Source: Angiostrongylus vasorum (taxonomy: Eukaryota > Nematoda > Chromadorea > Rhabditida > Metastrongylidae). From it: 64,000 nt of DNA. Both the position numbers and the translations under genes were made by a program. Position 1 is the stretch's first letter. Each line of letters begins with the position of its first letter. Of the stretch, positions 31,901 to 46,900 are shown piece after piece. Below the pieces are notes generated by a model, which did not search any database, was not told the DNA's origin, and saw only the letters and a list, made by a program, of their open reading frames with translations. Location: positions 2,003,501 to 2,067,500 of the forward strand of contig JADANN010000398.1 in assembly GCA_018806985.1 (NCBI GenBank), given 5' to 3'.

Positions 31901-34900
31901 TCTGAAAAAGTATCGTACCAGTGAAAATACTGGAATGACGGTCGCCATCCAGGTGATTTGAGCAATGACTGCAGAGCACAAGCGGTATTCACACCCAAAT
32001 AGCACATCAGGAAAAATCTGAAAGCATAGATACCAGTCTCGAAGAAGAACACTAAGTTCATCGAAATCCAAATTGTCAGTATCCACTGTAGATGGTTCTC
32101 TCTTTACTATTTGAATCCTATGCAGGCATCGCACAAATCGTCCCCCACCACGACATTAGAGACAATTGATTTCTCTCGGATTCTTCAACTGCCACACTTT
32201 CCATTGGTGATTCTTTTTTTGTTTGCTGGTGTCCACTTCAAATACAACTTGGCACTTCAATTCGATTAAGTGGCATGGAACCTCAGTGGAAACGCTATAC
32301 TTCAGTACTGTAAAATTCCACTGAGAATATTTTTTATTAATAAAAAATTAGCGCGGTCTTCATTAGAAGGCTAAAACCAGTTGCCGGAGAGTGTTAAGAA
32401 CCAAAATAACTGACTGAGTGATGAGCGCGGTGATGTTCTCGATGACTGCGATGAGGATGCCCAACCAGCAGATGAGCAGCGTGACGAAGATGGCACGGAT
32501 CGGCTCACCGCGATTGTCCATCTTTCGAAATGGTTTCAGAAACGGAATAACATCATCTGCAAACCAGAACAATAACATGGTCATGCAATTGTATACTAGG
32601 CAGTTAGTAGTCTTCCAGTTCGCTCTTAATTATATTTAATGAAACAAAAATATTCGTTGGTTTATCTCAACGATTTCCCTAGAAGATTTATTCCAACGAA
32701 AGTAAGAAATTCCTACTGTATCTACACCCCGACCGGGTTTTTTGTCCCACTATCAGGATCAGTTGAGAATCTCATGCAGAACGCTCTACTTTGCCCAGTT
32801 CTCCCATAGTGTGTACTTCTGAGGCTCACTAATTTTGAATATTTTCTAATTTTTTTTGGGTGAGAATATGTCAACAATGTGGCTTTCAATGGAACGATAT
32901 AATATTAGAAAGCGATTAAATCTGTGTGATTCCAGCTTCCCAATCACTAGGAGAATTTGGAAAATATTTTGAATTGTTAGTAAAAGTATTAATGAATATT
33001 AAGGAACATCCTCAAATACTTCCTTCTTGCATTGAGTTAAAGGAAATTTATAACGAATAGATAAGGTAAAGTAAAGGAGTAGTGGAATCACCAGAAGCGA
33101 TGGCTTGCAACAGACGTGGCGCTCCTGTCAGTGACTGCATTCCGGCGCCGATAGTCGCACCAAGACATCCCCACTACAAAAGTGATTTCATTAGAATTCC
33201 TAAACTTAACGTTCCACATCTCTTTTTTTCGTCTTTACATTTTAAAAGCAAATTTGACAACTTCTTCAGGCGAAAAGACACAGGTCCCAGCATTTTTTTT
33301 TACAAGGAATTGCAGTAAACAGGGAATTGCGTAATTTGCCCTTGTGGCAAGGATAATGAATGCATGACTTCAGGTACGATATCTTCGATCTCTTGCAATA
33401 CTTGCGGAGACGAATATATTGGCGAAACAGGCAGACCTTTATGCATCCGCATAAAAGAGCACCTAGATGGCAAACGAAGTGCAAAACAAGGCACGCCACT
33501 GGGGACGCATAGGATACAAAAGCATAGCAAAGACGATTTTGATATAAAAGTCGCTTTCCTCGCACGGGATCCTAAAACACCAACGCGCAAACTCCTTGAG
33601 GATTTTGGATAAATGACAAAAATGCTACAATGAACAGGAGGGAGGAATACCCAGAGATCACACGTGACCTAGCCTGTATATTCGGAACGACTTTTGATTT
33701 GGGGTGGTGAGCTCATCAACCACATGCGATTCTGAGTAGCTTTCTTCCTCAGTAAAAGGCGGTTCAAAAAACGGTGGGTTTTCGAGGAGCTGTTGATCAC
33801 GGGGTTACCATTCAGATTATCATCTTTTTGTTTGTGTTATTGAAGGATTTGACATGATAAATTGCACCTCAGTATACGCTTCCAGGATCAGAAGAAGGCA
33901 ATACTGCCGAAACGTCAACTTTAGTGGAATAAAGAATAAAATAACACCTTGTGTTTTCCAAACAAGGGTATAGAAAATTTATTTAGTAGGCTTTCCGGAT
34001 GTGTTCATGAGATGGTGCACAGTGATGAGAAGTACAAAATGACGCTGCCGTCATCACGCTAGAGGCAGACCATCACCATGGATGATGATTACAAGAGAAC
34101 GACATGAATGGATGAAGTGATAGTACTTGCTTAAGATAAAGGCCAAAGGTTTTCCATTGGGGGTTTTATTTTCAAATAGATCACCTTGTGAGAACATGAA
34201 TACTTTGATGCCCGTCTTCATAGCTCGTGAAGACGGACATCAAAAGTATCCATGTTCTCACAAGGTGATCCATTTAAAAGGAAAAACCCCAATGGAAACC
34301 CTTTGACCTTTATCTTAAATTTTGTGTTCACCATCACGCATCCCTTTCAAGTATTCTGCAGTTGTCTTCGAATACTCTGGGGTTTGGACTTTTTCCCTAA
34401 AATGGTAAGACAAGGAAAATAAGAAATAGAGATGCAGAGAAGAAGAAAAAGAGAATGAGAACGCAGAAGGAAAGGCGAGGGAGAGAAAGAGAAAGAAAGT
34501 GTGCATGCGTAAGGATAAAATGTAGTAAGTTCAATAAAAGTCCAATTTTTTGTCCCGAATTTCGGCTTCACACTATTCAATCATCCAACGGCAACGGAGC
34601 GCTATCATTAAAAAACACATACGCTACAAAAAAAAGATATTTATTTTGAAGAGCTCCGTACATCAATCTTCAGAGTGACAACCGCTCAAAGCATCATAAA
34701 ACCGAACACTGCTCATAAATCAAACCAAATTGGCTCTTTTTTTGTTGGAAGAAGAAGCGGCCATTTGTTCCAACAACAAGCTCGAAAGTGATATGATTAA
34801 AAGAAAACTCTAGACTCTTTCAAAATTGCTTTTGCAAGGATAATTTAAAAGGAAGGGAAAATGTTTTTCAAAGGCCAGAAATCTCTCAGCACAGACTGGA

Positions 34901-37900
34901 AGATATGGGATGAGCTACAAGTAGCTGACCAGAAAAGGTGAAATTAGATGAACGACAACAGTAACCATAAGAATTACTTACTTACTTGGACACTTGGATG
35001 GCCCGTCCTCACTGGTTATGCTGGCCCAAGCATAATTTCCATTTTTTCGGGGTTTTGCTGATTTAGCCATTGTGGTTGCTTGGAGTCCTGAGGTCAGCCT
35101 AGCCAAAGTCTGTCCCAGGTCGTCACCACCACAGGCAGTCGTCGCCCTTGTGGATCGGAGGAAGATTAGCCATCATACGACTAGTTTCATACCAGGACAA
35201 TGGTGGATCCTGGTACTGGTCTACTCTTAACTGGAATTCCTAGTGGAAACACTGAGGAGTTGAATGGCCCCGCTGTACATTGCAGCCCGACACCTAGGAA
35301 TGCCTCCGAACCACGATAAGGAGGTAAACCGTTGCGAGAAACTATAAAATTACTGAAAATCAAATGCACAACAGCTGACAAAAAGCTCTAGGACTTGTCC
35401 ACGATTCAAATAAAACCTCATGTGAACGCACGGAGGTGATTGACATATGGTGCTTGTAGTGCAAAGGGCTAGAGGTGTATTGCACACGTGGTCATTGCTC
35501 CGATCCCGCGCTCCAGGCTAGCCAAATCTATCATCTATTCGGGGTCGGCAAATTGGTACCATACTCGTGTAGAAGGATAAAAAGCCCAACTTAATTCATC
35601 GAGAGGTCATCGCTAGCCACTGTATACAACAGATATGCATTCAGTCTCCTGTGCGATATTTAGTGAAGCCATATCCATGATGCATCCTTCAGGGATAAAT
35701 CAACAAGGAATGCCTCATCCCTTATGCTTTATGAGAGCAGAAGTTCAACCGAAAAAATGAATTGCCGGTGAAGCTGATACTGTGGAAAAAGTAACAGGCG
35801 GAGATTTCTACCGCACTCAGGTTCGCTCTTAGGAAGATATTAAACTGGGAAAGTTATGCAAATGCGGATAAAGCAAAGCGAACTCGAACACAGTGAGAAT
35901 GCTGCATCGACTTTGTCCAGTTCCAAACTATTTCTGTTTGACCACATCATTCTCATAGGCAATTTTGTCCTCAATGGTTATTATTAAAATAGGGCGCAAT
36001 CCTAAAGTGGTCAATCGATAAGTAGAAAATTACAAGCACACTTACCAAAATCACGTTTGGTAATGGCCAAGCAATTTCTGAAATGGTTAGCTTTCCCATT
36101 CCAGACTGACCATATTTGTCACGGATGAACATCTCCGATACTGATGCGCCGAAGATCATCACTCCCAACAAATCTGAATGTACAACTTCTATGGAAAGTT
36201 CTCTAATCACCAGATAGGTTTTAATTTACATACACGCTTCCTATTTTTTTGCCTGTTTAACGTTGCTGATTCTTTGAGTCGTTTATGAAATTTATTTCCT
36301 TAAGGTATATGCAACGCCTTTCTTGCCTTTCAGTTTTGTTCTACATTACATAATCCAGAATATCTCACGTAAGCAAGAAATTCTTGCTTTCGTTTCATAG
36401 CAATTTCAGCAGTTAAAATCTCCCTATGTTAAGATTTTTCACCTCAATGATAATTTCCCTAGCCTACGAAAAACTCCAGACACGAGATGCTTATAGTACT
36501 AGTAGGTCGAAGCTTAAGAGGTCGAATATGCGTGGATGTTTTAGTGAACCCAACACTGTTAGCAGCATCATCATGGAGATCCGACGATCATCCCTCTGAA
36601 TTTTAAAGTCATCAGGAGGTACTGAATAAAAAGTTAAAAAAACATCAACATATGGACACTTCTCGTGCTACTAACTAAGTTTGCAGAAGCTTTTTTTCCA
36701 TTCCAATTCATTAGGCACTGTGCCTGAAAGACCAAGAAGACCTCATTGCCATTTTTCCTAGTGTCGATCTCTTCGGCCATCTTTAGGCAAAGCCTCTTCG
36801 TAGTATCTGGCGGGTGAAAATGCGTTCGTCACACTTTTGAGTACACAAAGCTCTCAATCTCTACTTCTTAGAAAGAGCAGCTCCTCAAATCACAAAGAGG
36901 TCCAATTTTTAGAATTATGTTGAATTTTTTAAATATTATCTTCAACTCAATGTTCCACAGATCCAAGATCACATACCTCTACAAACTCTTTTTTCTACTG
37001 CTTTCCTACAAGCTTAAAAAGAAGACTAAACTATGTAATGAGTTGGACAGGATGGCACACAACAATTTTGGAACTTGACTTTAACTCCGAGAGGAATTTA
37101 AAGCCCACATTTTCAGAAAAATACTGAGCTCCAATTTAGTTGGAGAAGATATCCTCAAAAATTCTTGTAAAATATCCAGGTAAGTCCGAAGAGGCGACAT
37201 TTTATGAAAATGTAGTGTAAACGTATTACAAGTGCCTTAGGAGCGCCTAGCACACTATTCAGTGATGCTCTACAAGAGATACTGCGTCGAGTGCTAGTCG
37301 AATCCCATCTCCCAGGGGTCAACAAGCTTTTCATCCATTCATATACGCCAAATTGCTATCAGAATGGTCTGGGAGAGTAGAAGCACAAACTGCGAACAAC
37401 GACAGTTCATCGCAAGTCATCGTACGCCCCCAGGTATGCCTTAAATCACTTCTAACGATCGCTAAAGAAGTCGAATGTACGGCGCATCCCTCAGGGGATT
37501 AATCAACGTCGAGAGCTTTATCCGTACTTATCCGTCTAATACATGTCTCACGTCTTTCAACAGTATTAGATTTGCAGGCGTCTAATTTGCTGAAATCTCT
37601 CATTGCTGATCCATCCAGCCGAGTGTGCTTTACGTCAAAAAAGTCGACGACGATGGAGCTTCTTCATTAAATCCGGTGTCCGAACGTTATTTAAGCCTTT
37701 CGTAGTATCGCATTTCAAAAAGAACGCCTCATTAAACTGTTGTTCAACAATGACCAATCTCTGGTGGATTCGCCGAGCATTTGACTTCCTCAAGCATAGC
37801 TGAGGTGACTGAGTAAATATTTGGCTTTTAGAATGACCTACGAGAGTTTATCGATCTTAGCAAAGTTTCCACTGAGTACTGGAGGACGGTAACACTTTAA

Positions 37901-40900
37901 CATTAGGGAAGTGCTCGCATCTGGCAATGGAATACCAGTTATAATGCTAGCAAAAAATGAAGGAAAAAAACGTTCGACGTTGATCATCACTTGGGCGAAG
38001 CCATAATTGTTCGACACAATGACTTTCAGGGTTACTGGTGAATCAAGTCAGTGTTTTGATCCTCGCGAACAAGTCTGCTATCAGTTTGATGAGCCCTGGG
38101 AATGGAGAACTGGAATGTTCCCTCAGCGCGCGGAATCGAACCAATTAACGTTTGTATTGCAGCACAGCTCTAATTGCAGCGCTATATATGTCCACTATCA
38201 TCGAAAACATCACTGATGCTTACAAACTACGCTCGTTGTTATCTGAGCGGCCAACGTTCCGAGCGGGATCGAACGTGACGCATCTCGAAGATTTCCAGAT
38301 CGATTCGAACCAGCCATGATTCCTAAAAATGCAATGATGGCTGACTAATTCGAGTTTTTTTCAAACGTCACATAATGGATAATTGTTTTCAATGTGGTCC
38401 TACGCAAAAATTCAAAACTGTCACAGTCAGATGATAGAATGTTTGAGACACTTCGGTTGAGCATTCTAATTAAGACTCAAATGACGTTTTGCAAATGTGA
38501 AAGCCCAAACACACAGATGCAACTTTCCGCGTTTGATTTTTCGCTAATAAAATTTCTAGTATAAATCAGTTTTTCCAAGGGTATTTTATTCAGTGATCTG
38601 ACTCTATTACGATGCAAATGGAAAACTCTTCGAATAACCAATGTTACAACATTGTGTACTTCAATGAAACCTAGGAAAATGTTAAAATAAAAAAGGATAA
38701 AGCTCTTGGTGTTGATCAATTTCTGAGGGATGAGCCATGCATTCGACTTCACTAAGCAACTTTAGGAGGTGACTACATGCATCTCTGGCCTTTATAATTA
38801 CTCGCGGTGGCCTACCGATGTATCGAGCCAGTGATGCTATCCTCCCAGACAAGTCTGGTACCAAATTGCCGACCCCGGAGGGATGGAAGGCTTGGTGAGC
38901 CATGGGCGCGTGGATCGATTCCACGTGTGTGTTGCAGGGCGTCTCCGACCACTGCGCCACACGTGCCTTTAGGAAAGTGCTAGGTTAATAAATAGCAATA
39001 TAGCGATTCAAAATGAAATAATAAATGATAAGAGGACATAATAAGTGATGCCCATTTATCTCAGATTACAGGCCATTACATAAATGCGGAAATCTCATGC
39101 TGAGAAGTCCATTAGAATAAGCTTAAACCCTCACAGCTTAAGCTCTTCTTTCTGCTTGCACTGCAAGTCATCGACTCAGCACGAATTCTAACGGATTTAC
39201 TGGCCTCAATTCTGACGTCTTTATTCATTTGAATGCACTTAAAATTGAATTGCCGCTGTATGTGAACATAATGTCCATGGATGTCTCGCAAATGTTCCCA
39301 CAATGAAATGCTCCAAAAGCGCTTTTTCTTCCATTGGTTCTCAACAAAAGTACTACGAAGGAAATGAATTAACATAGTTATCCCCTGAGGCGTTTTAGGC
39401 TATCTCTTCAGCAATGCGAACAAGAATATCAACATTCTGAAAGACAACGTCGTTATCTGTAAAAAGATCTGAGAAGGGTACATGTTACAATATGTGGTCA
39501 ACAAGACTGATTTCAAGACTTGGGAGGTTGCGGAAGAAATCTGGAAGGTTTAAGTGCTCTCTTAGGCCATGCTGCAGAGCCGCAGTGAAAAATAGGAAAA
39601 AAAAACTTGGAAAAAGAGGGGAAGACAAACATAAAGGGACAAGCAGACATTTCCATTTAGCCAAATCACATGACTTCACCGCATAAAGCGGCGGGTCATC
39701 GCGAAAATCCAGATGTTCATCGTAATCCTTCCATTTTGTATAATGCGATTGTAACTGAATAAATAAGTGCATCTATCTCAGGCTGCAGCATTTGCATCTC
39801 CTTTAGATCGAAGAGGAAAAGGCAAACTTTTGTTAGAGAAGCCGAAGATATTGCACTACATAAATTTGTTCCAAGAAAACAGTGGTTTAAACAAGTTCAT
39901 TTAATGTGCTATAACTGTATAGTTCATTATGAGAATCTCCGTCACTATCGGATTACGGTGCCCATATCCAAAAAGGTGCGCAGTGTGTATAAAAAGCTAC
40001 AACCATTTCTGCAGGCATTTTGAGTACTATCAATCCTCTCCATGTTCTTCTGTCTTTCATATAAACAATTCACTTCGCACCTCGTCTGCCAGTGCTCAGG
40101 GTTTTTTTCCTGCTGTCAAAGCCATCGGCTTTGAATTTACTTCTTTTCGACTCTATGAAACCCATTTCAAGTGGAAGCCGCATCCTTAGCAGTAGTGTTT
40201 TGTTTCATTCTCGACGTTTCACCATTGCTACTGTCGTTTACTACTCCCACGACGAACAACACCTATATATGTCATCGTTTACCACTCCCACGACGAGTGA
40301 CATCTACGTGTGTCACAGTGGTTCCGAGGGAGTAGGTCATATAACACCTATAGGTCTCATTAACTTGTCGGTGGTTTATTTTAACACAAAGGACTATTTT
40401 AACACAACTTTTGTTGTGAATTGATAGCTTGTGGAACAAAGTTATTGAATTGGGACATCGACTGAGAAAAGGAATGTACTGCACTTAGAAATATACAAAA
40501 AATCGTTTTCCGAATGAGTTCACAGGCCATTGGATGCTAATCGGCTACCATTTCAATCCTAGTTGCTAAGGTGAATAATAGTTATCCATAGAGTATGCGG
40601 ATATAAAAAAAAGCTAAAATAAAGACGGATTAGTTGCGAAACACTTCCCAAAGCTGATAGTAATGTGTTTGTATGACGAACCATAGAAACATATAGTAGA
40701 TATCACCATAAATATCATTCATTCCCATAGAACGATGAAGCAAATTCCTTCCTACAGTCCATTCATGTTCGCAATCCACGAAGTCCCCCGGTGATCGAAT
40801 AACTATCGTTTAATTTCAAAGAACCGGTAAGTCCCATAAAGGTTGAAAATTGAGTGTCGAGTAGTGCGCAACAAACCCGAGATTAGGCGTCCTTGCGAGA

Positions 40901-43900
40901 GTGTTAAAAAACACATGAAACAACTGCAAACACGAAAACCACGGCTTCACACAAAAAATTCAATCGTTCAACATAAAGTGAATGCATAACGAAAGTGTTC
41001 TATCTAATCCTATTAGACTTCCATGCAAATAATTCCAGCATACGGTAGTTAATGTTCTTTTTTTCGACTAGCATCATAATTTTATTATTGAAGCATTGAC
41101 GAAATCGACCCTTTGGAATTATTTCTACACGGTCGAGTCCCTCATCAGTGCAGTAGACGGTATCCGTCCACGAAAATTCAATCATTGGCTTTTCTCAAAA
41201 AAAAGGACTCTTTCTCCATAACTAACAAGAGAAAGGGGAAAGGGTTACGAGTAATTGGAACTCCGGAAATACCGTAGCACTAACGCTGGGAAATAACCAA
41301 AAAGACAGTCAGAGCCCCGTGTAGGATTAGTCCACTGATAACTATTTGTTTAATGCGCTCATCGGAAACTGCTGTTGATCCAACGGCTATATAAGTTTTT
41401 GATTCACATGGAAATAACTTTTAAACCATATGTATTCTTTTTACTGGCAAGCTAGCACGAGGTTGACAAATAGGTTTATTCGGATAATACTTCGTTAAAA
41501 AAACGTAGGCCGAATAAACCCCCTTTATCAACCTCGCGCTAGCTTATCAATGACAGAATAAATATTGATTAGTCACGCCGGCGTTAATCGAACGTCGACT
41601 TTTGAAGTACTTTAAAGTGTGTTTCAAATCGAAAACAAATCAACAGCAGTACAATAGAACTGTTAGAGAGTTGTGGTGTACTGCACTGAGAGAGCAGATG
41701 CGCTTTCTTGTTCGAATGACCATTCTTAGCTCAGCTTAGTTACACCGATGGAACCAGCGAATCAATTGCGGGCTAGTCTGTGAGGGAAAGCGGACTGACC
41801 TCTATCAAGGTCCAGAAAATTTGCTCTGTCCCTTTCATGACAATAATACCAAAGCCAGTATGGATTTCGACCGACGATAAATCATCTCAGAAGACGAAAT
41901 AGTTAAGATCTTTGTGAATTTATGGATCATCATGGATATGAATAGTTCGTGAATATCGGCATAGACTTCTTTTTTTGCACCAAGTGTCAAGAAAATGTCA
42001 AGGAACATTGACGTGAACCTATTCTGCTCGGCTTTTTATCATAGACTAATCATGTACAGAATGATCATCTGTTACTCTGACTGCTGAAATGTTTCCGAAC
42101 AGCAAAAACTAGCATCATGCAGCTGAATTTTCCTGTTGTCTGGAGATGCGAATGTACCATCTGAAAGCCTAAAACAACTTCCCTGTCCTTCCCCTTCATC
42201 TCAGACGCTTAGCAGATGTACAGAACCAAATGAATGCTTCCCCCATGAAAGCATGCAATCTTTTCTCTTGGAAACCGTACTACACATAACTACAGGGTTT
42301 CCAAATATCAGTTTAATAAAGAAATAGGATTAAGTCAGAACGTCTTTTTTTTATTTGGAGAAGTGACGAGTTGGAAACGTCATATGGCGCCAATTTTTGC
42401 GAGCAAGTCTCACAATTTCTGTGTATTTTTGTTTTTTTATTATTTTTTTGAAATACCATTGAAATCTATAATCAGCCAGAGTACTTTTGTTGTTCAATAT
42501 CAAAGTAGTGATAGTACTGAATGTTGCCAAGAAATACTTCGTACAGATCGTATTGGCAAGCTGGTTACGAAAAAAAGAGCGGGAAAAAAGTTCTCCGAAC
42601 TCTCGAACACTTTCCCAGAAGCCAAATTGGGAAATTTAGGAATCTGACATAAACGCCTGGAATGTCTCTGCTATGAATTCTATGTTTCCCCACCACCCCC
42701 CTTTCCAACCACTTCGGATTCGTCAGTGAAATGGCGCTTTAAAAGCGATGAGAGGTTGCAGTAAATGGATGAGCAGAATTGGCAACAAGGTGTATCGCCA
42801 CAAAACCACCAAGCACACTACCCATAACTAAAGGAGGTGCACAAATCAAAACTAGAAGCGTCTATAAACTTTGGATCTTTAAGAAATTAACAGATATCCT
42901 TGGAATTACTTCGATCACGGTATCCACAGGAGTACGCCAAAACTGCAGGCATGTGACCTGCATGAGATTCGTAAATAAACAACTCTCAAACATAACTCTC
43001 TTGTAAAGAATTGAATTGCAAACTCCTCCATTAGCAAACAAACATTGGTATTAAAAGGGAAATCCCCCTAAGGGTATTGCTGCTGAACGGTCCTTCAACA
43101 TTAAGTGTTAAGCTACTGTCGAACGTTTCAATGAATTTTCCATGAAAAATTGTGGAGTTTACAAACTTTCCATTCAGTTTCACGATTTTGAAGGTTGACA
43201 GCAGTGAAACTATGAACTGCATGAAGAAGAATGTTTACCACGAAATAGAGCCACCGATAGTGCCGGGCATAAAAAAAATACTACGTGCACACCTCAACAC
43301 TGGTAAACAACTAACAAAAAATATTTTTTATACTACGAATTGTCACCACTTTTGAGTTAATGAAGACCAAGCCGAATGTTTATCTATGCTGACGTCCCAT
43401 AATCAACTGGGAGTACGGAAAACGACACATCCATGACAAAAGGGCTAATGACTAATAATTGGTAGCGATCTTAATCCCAGTCAAATCTTAAATATTCGTC
43501 AAATACTTATTGTATTCAATGAAGGCTCGTTAAACACTGACCTCATTAAGTGAACGCCGAAAAAAACACAAAGTTGGAGAACGAAATGATTCAAGAGAGC
43601 TCACCGGTGGCCGATGGGAAGAAGACACCGATGAGGATCATGAACGACGTAGTCGAGTCGGCAAAGACGTAGAAGCCAGTGGATCGCTGTCGGTCACTCT
43701 TGTCCTGAATCCAAGTCTTTCATTTCGCTTTAAACCAACGTTCAATCCAAAACTACACACTGAGAGTAGATCCTGTTTTTTTATACTTTCTTCTACGATT
43801 AAAAAAGGACCGCGCACGAGTATATTGGCATAAAGAAACATTTTTCGTTAGGAAATAGATCAACAATATTGAATAATGTTTGTCTAAAACCAAAAAATTC

Positions 43901-46900
43901 AAACTCAACAGACTGGTAGAAGAAACGTTCTTGTCAAGCAATAATTCTAAATATGGGGCAACGACGCTCGCAGAGCATATAAGGGTTGGCATTTTGGCAC
44001 CGTAGTAAGAGGGTAAATAATCGGAAGGCAATCTAATGATATAAATTTATAAATACGATGATCTCTTTACAGACTCCCTTTTAATGGTCTACAGCACTAT
44101 TGTAGCCAGAGAGTTGTTCATCTCAGCAGGGTCAGTCAAGCTGTGAAAGAGACTGACATTATCGCAAGGAGGCCAAGATAAGAGTAGACTTATGACACCC
44201 AGTAAGCTGCTTGTGGCTACTTTCTTATAAAAGACTGTGGGAATAGAGAGCTTCATATCAAAAAATATTAGGGGCTTCTTGTGACCCACGAGTGCAGAAC
44301 AGCGCTGGCACGCGACACGAAAAAATGAAGTCCATAACATCCAATCATGTCACTCAATGGTTGATGAGATTATACAAATAAAAGCAAATATAGACATAAT
44401 AGTTGTATAATTTAGTTCGGTTTCCAGAGAAAATTATCTTAACATCAAAGACTAAAATTTTAAGCGAACTTTTTTTCAGATTATGCTGAATACAGCAGTA
44501 TGAGCAGGATAGCCGAAGTGTGCAGCACATACCCTGGGATCCTTGGACAGCACGTCGCCGAAGCGAGTGTGCTTCGGCCAGAGATTGTCGAAGAACACAC
44601 CGCTGCCGATTCCCTTTATCGCTCGCTGAAATGTGTCCAAGATTTTCGCATTTGCTTTCAAATCATCCTAAGCCACCGATCCAATCAACAGGGTTTCTAT
44701 GTGTTTCGGTATTCTCTTCTGGCAGCTATACCTCTTTATCATTGTCCATGATATCTGTGTCCATGCTATCACAACATGTAAGATATTTCACGATTGTCAC
44801 TAAATTGAAAAAAATAACGCTCAAAAATTCAACAACCCTAGATACCCTTGTGAACGAACTTCGCCGTTCAGCACATGTATGTGGAAGATAAAAAAGATGA
44901 GATGCACCTAAAAAGTGGGAACATCAAGAAATTTTTTAAAAAGGAAGAAATGAACAGAAAGAGATATTATAGCGTCTACAGAGAAAGACACGTTAGAACA
45001 CATATAAAAAAGAAAAAAAAGAAGAAAAGAAAAAAGGGAAAAAAAAGGCGATCTTTTCTTACTGCTCAGTTGACAAGTAAACAAATAAACGGCATCAGGA
45101 AAGAAAATCAACAATTCCAGTTAAGAAGGAAAGACGAGGGAAGAGAATGAGACAGAAAAAAGAAGAGTTCGCTGCAGAGTAACAAGATCTATTCGCAAAA
45201 TTCCTCAAAACTGGAGAAATTGTTATTGTATACTTTATTTAAAAAGGACGTTCAAATACTTATAAATCACCTATCGCGATAGTAGTTGACCACTTAAGAA
45301 GTTTTTTTGGTTTCGTGCTAAGGAATATTCCAGATGTCGTCACATCGCCTAGGTTTGCACTGTCCCTAATTCTCCATATCTAGTTGTGCCCTAGTTATGC
45401 TGCACGACCCCAAATCCTTGAATGCCAGCGCTCAGTCGAATTCATGCAGCGGAAAACGACATCAGTGCAATAAGCGGAAGCACACGCTGCGACCAGACAC
45501 CTTCAACACAGCTACAACCGAACCGCCTAACATCATCGAGCTTCACCAATCATGACGACTGTCGACAGAATTGGAAAGATCAGGCATTATGAACCAGCTA
45601 AAACAGGCAGTATTGGAGGAAATAAGACGATCACTTGGGAAAGTACTGAAGGACAACGAAAAGTGCGTAGGCCAAAGAAGCCACGATTAATCTTATCAAT
45701 CTAGAAAGTTCTTATGCCTATACGCTGAATACAACACGAGTTCAAAACTGAGGCTGAAGGAGCTCTGCGATAAATACACGGTCATTGGTTCGACCACGAC
45801 CCAAGCTTACCTAGCTTCTCAATCTTCCGGTGTCGGTAAATTGGTGTCAGATCTGTCTGAAAAGTAGTGGTGAGGGCCAAACGGTCTAGAAGTTCTATCC
45901 CGAGATTTCATGGAGGATCAGATTTGACCATCACTATTAAACGACATTCATGAAGCTCTCAAGTTGTAGCGAAACATCTTTGTGAATGACAAATTCAAGG
46001 CAACGTAAACATACGTAAAGTCCCATAAGTAGGGTACAAACGACGGTGGACCATCGAATCTGATCACCGGCTCTAAAGAAGACGAAGATATCGAAACGTT
46101 TGAGTGCGAACAACGAAAGGTATTAAAGTGCTACTACTAACACAATAAGCATGACATATTTTGTTGCAGGATTCAGTCAAGAAGGCCAACACACCTTTCC
46201 TTCTACGGTTTTTTTCTTCCTCTATTTTTCGTAATCACTCTTCCTTATATTTACAAAAGGACGCCAAAACAAAGACTTTCTTTCAGCGAACGCTAAACTG
46301 TTACATCGTCGTTTTGCTTCATTTCCCAAACCGATCAGTTTTTAGTTATAGCTTTCTTTCTACATGATTTGTAAATGAACAGCACTTTTTATCTCCTATA
46401 TCTACGATGGTGAAAGAACATGTTCCTTGAAGACGTCCGTGACTTGGTGGTCTACACTAAAAGGAGAGACGAAGAATGTGAAGGACAACGATGCCAGACC
46501 GAGTTCACTAAGTGTTGTTGGTGCTTTGTCATATTAACTCCACATGTCTAATCCTCGACTCTTTAGATAAGAGAAACGTCGCCAACGACGACCGTAGGCA
46601 GCACAAGCTCTGTCCAGAGAACCAGCTGTTTATGACATCTTCTCTACACACTGCATACAAACCAATCATGAGTATTTTCGAGAAATCCTTTCGAATAATT
46701 AAGTGGCCTACAAAATCGATTTTTTTCGCTTCTTCTCATGAGAGATTGCTTCCCGTAAGTGAGTCGCGTATGATCTTTTGTTCTTAAGTTTGTGATGAAC
46801 GAAGATTTTCATAGGAATGACATTTGTTTATCTCGTTGCTAACCCTTACACGGTTTCGTCCCTGGATTCTCCACACAACCGAGATGTCGAAATTTTCGCA

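Noticed and set aside
31859..32134. Open frame with [19 protein letters not shown] as a separate protein
   Set aside because: It is a shadow of kcc exon 14. The correct frame gives [16 protein letters not shown] and joins its neighbours exactly.
42773..42839. Minus-strand frame [20 protein letters not shown] as a missed kcc or reverse-transcriptase exon
   Set aside because: The kcc exons on both sides already join in frame without it. The RT-like MGS-LG pattern is too short, with no neighbouring RT motifs.
44875..45150. Lysine-rich frame
   Set aside because: Produced by an A/G-only low-complexity tract. Codon content reflects base composition, not selection.
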